Below, one piece after another: positions 6,071 through 9,862 of a stretch of 9,862 nt of DNA. The position numbers were made by a program, and so were the translations under genes. The notes under the pieces are model-generated. The model made no database searches, was not told the DNA's origin, and saw only the letters and a list, made by a program, of their open reading frames with translations. The stretch lies in contig NZ_QUDO01000086.1 of NCBI RefSeq assembly GCF_003477525.1, positions 1 through 9,862 of the forward strand, given 5' to 3'. The stretch is from Ruminococcus sp. AF41-9 (GTDB lineage Bacteria; Bacillota; Clostridia; Lachnospirales; Lachnospiraceae). Within the stretch, counting starts at the first letter, position 1, and the number at the start of each line of letters is the position of its first letter.

Positions 6071-6246
6071 TGCGTCTGTGCGTCTGGCTCTTGGACGATG
6101 GATAAATTTAGTTTTCTTACTGTAATCAGGGTTTCATGTTTGCATTTAGGACAATATAACGGAAAGTTTTCCAATACTGTATCATAGCGAATTTTTAATC
6201 GCGTTTTGCTGCCGCAAAAGGGGCATAAAATCCATTCTATCTTCAT
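6061..6246 (-). CDS. Cys_rich_KTR family zinc-ribbon-like small protein
   Basis: A 61-residue protein starting MKIEWILCPFCGSKTRLKIR. It has two CxxC pairs (Cys8/Cys11 and Cys32/Cys35) that should bind one zinc ion, with the family-defining K-T-R motif at 14-16 right after the first pair. Function is unknown. The family is common in Firmicute resistance islands and conjugative transposons. The ATG at 6246 is supported by AGAGGAAG upstream and lies one base past the yjdF stop, so the two are translationally coupled. A longer in-frame version from 6363 would run antiparallel through yjdF sequence in another frame and lacks support. It is the last gene before the terminator. The short basic C-terminus has no further motif. 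Confidence 0.85.
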   Translation of the reverse strand: MKIEWILCPFCGSKTRLKIRYDTVLENFPLYCPKCKHETLITVRKLNLSIVQEPDAQTQSR

Positions 6247-6247
6247 G

Positions 6248-6670
6248 TTATCTTCCTCTGTGCTTGGCTTTCTTCTTTTCCTGCCGTATGGCAAACTGAC
6301 GGTCTTTCTCTGCCTCTTTCTGTTCACGGCTCTTGGCTTTACGTTCCAGCTTACATTGCTCATGCTGGAGTTTCAACGCCTGCTGTGCCTTTGTGCCAAC
6401 GCCTTTATCTTGCAGTTGACTTTGAATTTCGCGCTGCATTCGTTTGGGATTGAGTTTTCGCTCTATGAATACTTCAGCCTGGATTGGGGGACTGAATTTC
6501 AACTTATGCCAATTCTTCAGCAGAAACTCATAGACCTCATAGTCTTTGGGTTCTGAACCAAAAGTGATTTTACACACCTCGTATTTACCGCTATCCGTTC
6601 TTTCATATAGACCGATCCAAAATGGAGCTTCAAACAGGATGGTCAAACTGCTTTTGAAGGCCGTGCTCAT
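6248..6670 (-). CDS. yjdF: YjdF family protein (DUF2992)
   Basis: A 140-residue protein matching the YjdF family along its length. It has an N-terminal beta-rich part with FEAPFWIGLYE and the signature FGSEPKD (37-43). Then come NPKRMQRE (74-81), GVGTKAQQALKLQ (90-102), and a highly charged helical tail ending KKKAKHRGR. Biochemical function is unknown. In many Firmicutes the gene is controlled by the yjdF riboswitch, which binds azaaromatic compounds, suggesting a role in coping with them. Here no room exists for a riboswitch, because its ATG overlaps the PadR1 stop (ATGA, 6667-6670). Expression must follow the PadR1 promoter. The basic, lysine-rich tail hints at nucleic-acid or ribosome binding, but that is speculation. 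Confidence 0.88.
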   Translation of the reverse strand: MSTAFKSSLTILFEAPFWIGLYERTDSGKYEVCKITFGSEPKDYEVYEFLLKNWHKLKFSPPIQAEVFIERKLNPKRMQREIQSQLQDKGVGTKAQQALKLQHEQCKLERKAKSREQKEAEKDRQFAIRQEKKKAKHRGR

Positions 6671-7191
6671 TCTTTTAAGAACTGTCCTTCAAAGTGATCC
6701 AGCCATTCCATAAGGGCTCGATAGAGAAGCTGCTGCTGCTCAAAAATCGTTCTCCCAACCAAAGGAATGTCTGCAAATTCGCGCGCATAGCCCTCGTTAG
6801 CTTCAACCGAGGATTGTATGCTCCGGCGCAAAGTCGAAACCAGCTCCAACGCTTCGGCTTTGTCCATCTTGTTCAGATTGGTAATGACCACATTGAAATC
6901 GAATAGCAGGGGGACTGGACCAGCGGCGCAAGCGGCCATCAGTTCCTTAAAATATGCTCTGCCCTGGTCAGTAATAGAATAAATAGCCTTATCTGCAAAC
7001 TTATCGCCCTTGACAATATTGCTATGCAAATAACCTTTCTCACTCAACTGGAGAACCTTACGATAAATAGAAGGTACGCTTATTTTTGTCCATCGTGGAA
7101 AATGGTGGTACTCCACATCTTTTTGAATATCATAAGCGCTTTGCGGTTTTTCCAATACAATACCAAGTATGACTAAATCGATTGACGACAT
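6667..7191 (-). CDS. PadR family transcriptional regulator (PadR1)
   Basis: A 174-residue winged-helix repressor. The PadR domain covers about 1-85 with SSIDLVILGIV, SAYDIQ (18-23), Trp34, PSIYRKVLQL and a wing region KADKAIYSIT-like (DKAIYSITDQG, 67-77). The helical C-terminus (about 100-170) is the dimerisation part. PadR/LmrR-type proteins release DNA on binding phenolic or planar aromatic ligands (family knowledge). The ATG at 7191 is preceded by GGAGGTG, whereas the longer frame from 7221 starts inside the operator palindrome. It leads the operon with yjdF and KTR, and its own promoter carries two overlapping operators, so autorepression is likely. Its N-terminal 80 residues are about half identical to PadR2 at 8852. 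Confidence 0.9.
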   Translation of the reverse strand: MSSIDLVILGIVLEKPQSAYDIQKDVEYHHFPRWTKISVPSIYRKVLQLSEKGYLHSNIVKGDKFADKAIYSITDQGRAYFKELMAACAAGPVPLLFDFNVVITNLNKMDKAEALELVSTLRRSIQSSVEANEGYAREFADIPLVGRTIFEQQQLLYRALMEWLDHFEGQFLKE

Positions 7192-7204
7192 AACTACACC
7201 TCCA

Positions 7205-7246
7205 ACTTTTACTATTATCAATAGTACTATTGTTGATAGTAAAAGT
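7205..7246. promoter_or_regulatory. 42-bp palindromic operator of the PadR1 operon (two overlapping dyads)
   Basis: A near-perfect palindrome centred between 7225 and 7226. Outer arms ACTTTTACTAT / ATAGTAAAAGT (7205-7215, 7236-7246) enclose the perfect inner palindrome CAATAGTACTATTG (7219-7232). It contains two overlapping copies of TACTAT-N5-ATAGTA, at 7210-7226 and 7225-7241, the same dyad as at the MATE and PadR2 promoters. Confidence 0.8.
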
Positions 7247-7249
7247 CAA
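7221..7249 (-). promoter_or_regulatory. Promoter of the PadR1-yjdF-KTR operon
   Basis: -35 TTGACT (7249-7244), exactly 17 bases, then -10 TACTAT (7226-7221), all inside the 42-bp palindrome. Repressor bound to either dyad would occlude RNA polymerase. It fits in the 69-base gap after the MATE gene, so the operon can also receive read-through from MATE, as no terminator lies between. Confidence 0.7.
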
Positions 7250-7260
7250 GGAGAAGTACC

Positions 7261-8637
7261 TTATATTTCCGAATTGGACATAGCCTGTTTTTCAGCCATA
7301 GACAATTCCCGATGAAGGTGTAACGCCATAAATACAGTGATTACTACGGAAATTACATCTGCGATGGGTTGGGCATATAGGATTCCGTTCATTCCCCATA
7401 CCATAGGCAGCAGCAAAACGACAGGAACAAAGCAGACACCTTGTCTACATGCTCCCAAAAAGAAACCTGCCGCACCTTTACCCAAGGCAAGGAACAAAGA
7501 GGAGTAAACCGTGTAGAAACCAAAAAGAATGAATGTGATCCCATTTGCAAACAGTGATTTTTGACCCACTAAAATCATTTGATTATCTCCCTCAGTAAAT
7601 TGAGAGATAATCTGCGTAGAAAAAACGGCCATCACCAAGCCTACGACTAAGCAGAAACTTGTAGACCAAATGATTGAGGTTTTGATTGCTTCGCGCAGGC
7701 GATCAAACTTCTTTGCCCCATAGCTGAATCCAGCAATAGGCTGGAACCCTTTCAGAAATCCAAAGACAACAAGAGTTCCCATAGAAGTAACTCGCGTAAC
7801 CGCCCCCATGCCTGCAATGACCGAATCGCCATAATTGCTGGATGCGCGGTTAATTAGCGCAATCGAAAGACTTGTTAGCAGTTGGAACACCAAAGTGGGA
7901 ACTCCAATTTTCAAAATTTCCGTTATCATTTGCCTCGTAGGAGAAAACTCTTTTATGCTGAACGAAAATACGCTTTTTTTGCGCAGAACATAGGTAAGAT
8001 AAACAAGCGTGGATACCATTTGCGAAATTGCTGTGGCGATTGCTGCACCTTCTACTCCCATGTCCAAAGTATAAATGAAAAGAGGGTCTAATCCGATGTT
8101 CAATACGGCTCCCAATAGCAAGGCACACATGGTCGTTTTTGCTGCACCCTCGCTACTTACAATATTGTTCATTGTTACATTAAATACATTGAAAACACAG
8201 GACAGCACATAAATTCTTGCGTATGTCAAGGCATACGGCATAATTGTTTCCGTCGCGCCCAACATTACCAAAATTGGTTTAAGGAAAATCGCAGAAAGTA
8301 GGATGATAATAGCGCCAATCAGAATACTGCTATACAATGCGGTGCTTGCCACTTTATCGGCGGTATCTTTATCTCTGCGTCCCAATAGTCTTGACAGATA
8401 AGATGCGGCTCCGTTACCGAACATAAGGCCTAAACCAACCACGACTTGTCCCAACGGAAATACGACAGAAATAGCACCCATTTGACTTTTGCCCAAGCCA
8501 CTCACAAAATAGGCATCCACCAGATTATAGAGTGCATTGATCAACATCCCAATCATAATCGGTATGCCAAGAGCCATCAGCGTTTTTGGGATAGGCGCAC
8601 TGCCCAAAAGCTCAAGTTTGTTGTTGCGTTCATTCAT
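7261..8637 (-). CDS. MATE family multidrug efflux transporter (MepA-like)
   Basis: A 458-residue polytopic membrane protein that should export cationic or aromatic drugs in exchange for Na+ or H+. It has about 12 hydrophobic segments in two six-helix halves. MATE landmarks include NALYNLVDAYFVSGLG (34-49), GNGAASYLSRLLGRRD after helix 2, the SSEGAAKTTMCALLLGAVLN region, and FGFLKGFQPIAGFSYGAKKFDRL in the second half. Length and motifs match the MepA/NorM group. The ATG at 8637 has AAAGGAG eight bases upstream. It is transcribed away from PadR2, with a PadR-type dyad lying exactly in its promoter spacer, so it is probably derepressed by a ligand. PadR1-yjdF follow on the same strand without an obvious terminator. 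Actual substrates cannot be read from sequence. Confidence 0.93.
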   Translation of the reverse strand: MNERNNKLELLGSAPIPKTLMALGIPIMIGMLINALYNLVDAYFVSGLGKSQMGAISVVFPLGQVVVGLGLMFGNGAASYLSRLLGRRDKDTADKVASTALYSSILIGAIIILLSAIFLKPILVMLGATETIMPYALTYARIYVLSCVFNVFNVTMNNIVSSEGAAKTTMCALLLGAVLNIGLDPLFIYTLDMGVEGAAIATAISQMVSTLVYLTYVLRKKSVFSFSIKEFSPTRQMITEILKIGVPTLVFQLLTSLSIALINRASSNYGDSVIAGMGAVTRVTSMGTLVVFGFLKGFQPIAGFSYGAKKFDRLREAIKTSIIWSTSFCLVVGLVMAVFSTQIISQFTEGDNQMILVGQKSLFANGITFILFGFYTVYSSLFLALGKGAAGFFLGACRQGVCFVPVVLLLPMVWGMNGILYAQPIADVISVVITVFMALHLHRELSMAEKQAMSNSEI

Positions 8638-8671
8638 TGTTAATACTCCTTTCGCTTCTTTAAGTGTAATT

Positions 8672-8720
8672 TATAGTAGTATAGATTATAGTATACTACC
8701 GTATAAATCATACTACTATA
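8672..8720. repeat. Long imperfect inverted repeat in the MATE 5' leader
   Basis: TATAGTAGTAT (8672-8682) is the exact complement of ATACTACTATA (8710-8720). After one bulged base the pairing continues for four more (8684-8687 with 8706-8709). It overlaps both operator-like dyads and lies across the MATE transcription start, so it may help two repressor dimers bind or form an RNA hairpin before the MATE ribosome binding site. Confidence 0.55.
8677..8693. promoter_or_regulatory. Secondary PadR-type operator downstream of the MATE promoter
   Basis: TAGTAT-AGATT-ATAGTA matches the TACTAT-N5-ATAGTA dyad at 11 of 12 arm positions. It lies just after the predicted MATE start site, where a bound repressor would act as a roadblock. 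A further half-site ATAGTA is at 8673-8678. Confidence 0.5.
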
Positions 8721-8738
8721 ATTTATAGTATATATCAA
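8710..8738 (-). promoter_or_regulatory. MATE promoter
   Basis: -35 TTGATA (8738-8733), a 17-base spacer, and -10 TAGTAT (8715-8710). The spacer is occupied by the perfect PadR-type dyad at 8714-8730. Confidence 0.6.
8714..8730. promoter_or_regulatory. PadR-type operator in the MATE promoter spacer
   Basis: TACTATA-ATT-TATAGTA, a dyad with perfect 7-bp arms. The identical 17-base sequence occurs again at 8782-8798 in the divergent PadR2 promoter. Binding here would block the MATE promoter. Confidence 0.75.
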
Positions 8739-8758
8739 GAGAAGTCAGGCGTTTTATC

Positions 8759-8790
8759 TTGACAAAGAGTATAAAATCTAATACTATAAT
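8759..8790 (+). promoter_or_regulatory. PadR2 promoter
   Basis: Consensus -35 TTGACA (8759-8764). A -10 TACTAT at 8782 gives ideal 17-base spacing, while a perfect TATAAT at 8785-8790 gives 20. Either choice overlaps the operator at 8782-8798, implying autorepression. Confidence 0.6.
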
Positions 8791-8798
8791 TTATAGTA
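8782..8798. promoter_or_regulatory. PadR-type operator at the PadR2 promoter
   Basis: TACTATA-ATT-TATAGTA, identical over 17 bases to the operator at 8714-8730 and centred 68 bases from it. It overlaps the PadR2 -10 region. Confidence 0.75.
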
Positions 8799-8851
8799 AA
8801 TTTGACAGTATTCTTTCATGCAGAAAGCATAGTGAAAGGGTGTGATTCCAC

Positions 8852-9379
8852 ATGGCAACCATAGATTTAATCGTGTTGGGAATATTGAAAAAGGAGCCAA
8901 TGAGCGCCTACGATATTCAAAAGTTAGTAGAATATAGAAACATATCCAAATGGGTAAAAATCAGCACTCCATCCATTTATAAAAAAGCCATTCAGTTAGA
9001 AGAAAAGGGGCTAATCCGAGGCGAAATCGTAAAGGAAGGGAAGATGCCAGAGAAAGCGATTTATTCCCTGACGGAAGCGGGAGAAGCGGAATTTGAACGG
9101 CTCATGTTTGAGATTTCTGGAAAACCTATTAACATTTTTCTGGACTTCAACGCTGTTATTGTGAATTTGGATTCCTTGCCACCTGAAAAACAAAAATCGT
9201 GCATAGCAGAAATTGAAGAAAATATTAGTACTTTAAAATCCTATCTGGAACATAATATACAGAAAAAAGAAAATGAGCCCAGTATTCCCGCAACAGGTAT
9301 GGCTGTTTTGCGTCAGCAGTATGTACTGGTGGAAGCAATCCAAGCATGGATTGCTTCATTAAAAAAGAATATTGGATAA
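8852..9379 (+). CDS. PadR family transcriptional regulator (PadR2)
   Basis: A 175-residue winged-helix repressor divergent from the MATE gene, probably its direct regulator. The PadR domain (about 1-82) shows ATIDLIVLGIL, SAYDIQ (18-23), Trp34, STPSIYKKAIQLEEKG and KAIYSLTEAG. A helical dimerisation tail follows (about 95-170). It aligns with PadR1 over its whole length and is about half identical in the DNA-binding part. That, with shared operator sequences, suggests both recognise the same DNA. The ATG at 8852 has an AAAGGGTG-type site about eight bases upstream. Transcription ends at the strong hairpin just downstream. In LmrR-type PadR proteins the ligand pocket lies at the dimer interface. 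Which compound is sensed here cannot be told. Confidence 0.92.
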   Translation: MATIDLIVLGILKKEPMSAYDIQKLVEYRNISKWVKISTPSIYKKAIQLEEKGLIRGEIVKEGKMPEKAIYSLTEAGEAEFERLMFEISGKPINIFLDFNAVIVNLDSLPPEKQKSCIAEIEENISTLKSYLEHNIQKKENEPSIPATGMAVLRQQYVLVEAIQAWIASLKKNIG

Positions 9380-9398
9380 ACAGGCAAGTACAAATCTA

Positions 9399-9451
9399 TA
9401 AGAAAACGCCAGATGCAGAGGTGATACGCCCCTGGATCTGGCGTTTTCTTA
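9399..9451. terminator. Bidirectional intrinsic terminator
   Basis: Perfect 16-bp inverted repeat (9399-9414 and 9436-9451) with a GC core CGCCAGAT / ATCTGGCG, flanked by an A-run on the left and TTTTCTT on the right. It terminates PadR2 from the left and the convergent sigma-like gene from the right. The rest of 9380-9524 shows nothing else I can support. Confidence 0.85.
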
Positions 9452-9524
9452 ATAAGCGCACTTCAAATCGGTATAACCTTCTTATTAACACTGACAAAAA
9501 ACAGGCGAATCAAATGAATTTTTA

Positions 9525-9862
9525 TCAAAAATATTTTACAAGCTGCTTTAATCCACGGCGGATACTGTCTCGGACACGGCTTGGGTCTACACCTTCTACT
9601 TCGGCAATTTCATTTACCGTCATTCCCAGATAGTATCGGGCATAAATTCGCTTTGCCTGTTTCTCCGGCAGCTTCATCACAGCGGCATAGACCTGCTCCT
9701 GAAACTGTTTTTCCTCCAGAAGCATCTCCGGTGTTTGCGGCTTCAACAGCACTGCATTTTCAATGCCATTCTCGCAATCCAGAGAATACTGTGCTTTATA
9801 ACGATACATCTTTCGCTCATACGCAGCCTCCGCACGTTCAGCTGCTCGAATAGTCTCCATTA
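9525..9862 (-). CDS. Sigma-70 region-4-like helix-turn-helix protein, second copy (5' end outside window)
   Basis: The visible 111 residues from METIRAAERAE to KQLVKYF match residues 27-137 of the sigma-like protein at 5130, with 94 identities (about 85%). By alignment about 26 N-terminal residues, including the MKKVNLRDLYP-type start, lie beyond the window. The first visible Met replaces a Leu in the other copy and is not the likely start. The helix-turn-helix is intact (VNEIAEVEGVDPSRVRDSI). It is convergent with PadR2, sharing the terminator. Many synonymous differences at DNA level show that the two copies are old relatives rather than a recent duplication. Confidence 0.85.
   Translation of the reverse strand, partial: METIRAAERAEAAYERKMYRYKAQYSLDCENGIENAVLLKPQTPEMLLEEKQFQEQVYAAVMKLPEKQAKRIYARYYLGMTVNEIAEVEGVDPSRVRDSIRRGLKQLVKYF

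Noticed and set aside
6247..6363. Longer start for the KTR gene at 6363
   Set aside because: The extra 39 residues overlap yjdF in another frame and do not resemble the family, which begins at MKIEW.
6206..6556. A 116-codon plus-strand frame opposite yjdF and the KTR gene
   Set aside because: Leucine/phenylalanine-rich antisense reading of lysine-rich coding DNA; no independent support.
7192..7221. Longer start for PadR1 at 7221
   Set aside because: The extra residues come from the operator and the ribosome binding site of the ATG at 7191, and lie at or before the predicted transcription start.
8640..8851. Short AT-rich repeats considered as a CRISPR array or IS end
   Set aside because: There are no regular repeat-spacer units or transposase; the repeats are dyads positioned on promoters.
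1..9862. tRNA, rRNA or origin of replication
   Set aside because: No cloverleaf, rRNA-like or iteron/DnaA-box cluster was recognised on either strand.

Overview
The window looks like the accessory (integrated mobile element) region of a low-to-moderate GC Gram-positive gut anaerobe of the class Clostridia. The evidence is family-level: a BceRS/BceAB-type peptide-defence locus, MepA-type MATE and PadR genes, a Cys_rich_KTR protein, and two copies of the short region-4-only sigma-like protein typical of Firmicute integrative elements. Shine-Dalgarno sites are strong GGAGG types. No integrase, relaxase or species-specific gene is present, so genus is not assignable.

Region 1 (about 80-5006, minus strand) is an antimicrobial-peptide sensing and defence operon. 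It reads: small helix-turn-helix protein, OmpR-type response regulator, intramembrane-sensing histidine kinase, ABC ATPase, FtsX-type permease. The first three genes are chained by ATGA overlaps. A hairpin and a probable response-regulator operator separate kinase from ATPase. The permease is broken by at least two single-base frameshifts, so as sequenced the transporter should not be functional. It is also clearly more AT-rich than the genes upstream of it.

Region 2 (about 5064-6060) holds a 137-aa sigma-like gene and about 500 bases of structured DNA upstream of it. On the transcribed (minus) strand this DNA carries several GC hairpins, two overlapping short ORFs, a strong intrinsic terminator, and a 16-pair hairpin that buries the sigma gene's ribosome binding site. 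It looks like a riboregulatory leader.

Region 3 (6061-9379) is a self-contained drug or aromatic-compound response cluster: MATE exporter, PadR1, YjdF (DUF2992) and Cys_rich_KTR on the minus strand, and a second PadR facing away from the MATE gene. All three promoters carry the same 17-bp dyad, TACTAT-N5-ATAGTA, overlapping the promoter core. This suggests one regulon under two paralogous repressors. A bidirectional terminator closes it at 9399-9451.

Region 4 (9525 to the window end) is a second, truncated sigma-like gene, about 85% identical in protein to the first over 111 residues. Region 3 is therefore bracketed by related sigma-like genes in the same orientation, consistent with modular assembly of element segments.

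The most interesting unit is Region 3. YjdF is best known from operons controlled by the yjdF riboswitch, which senses azaaromatic compounds. Here it sits with aromatic-binding-type PadR repressors and an exporter under a shared DNA operator instead.
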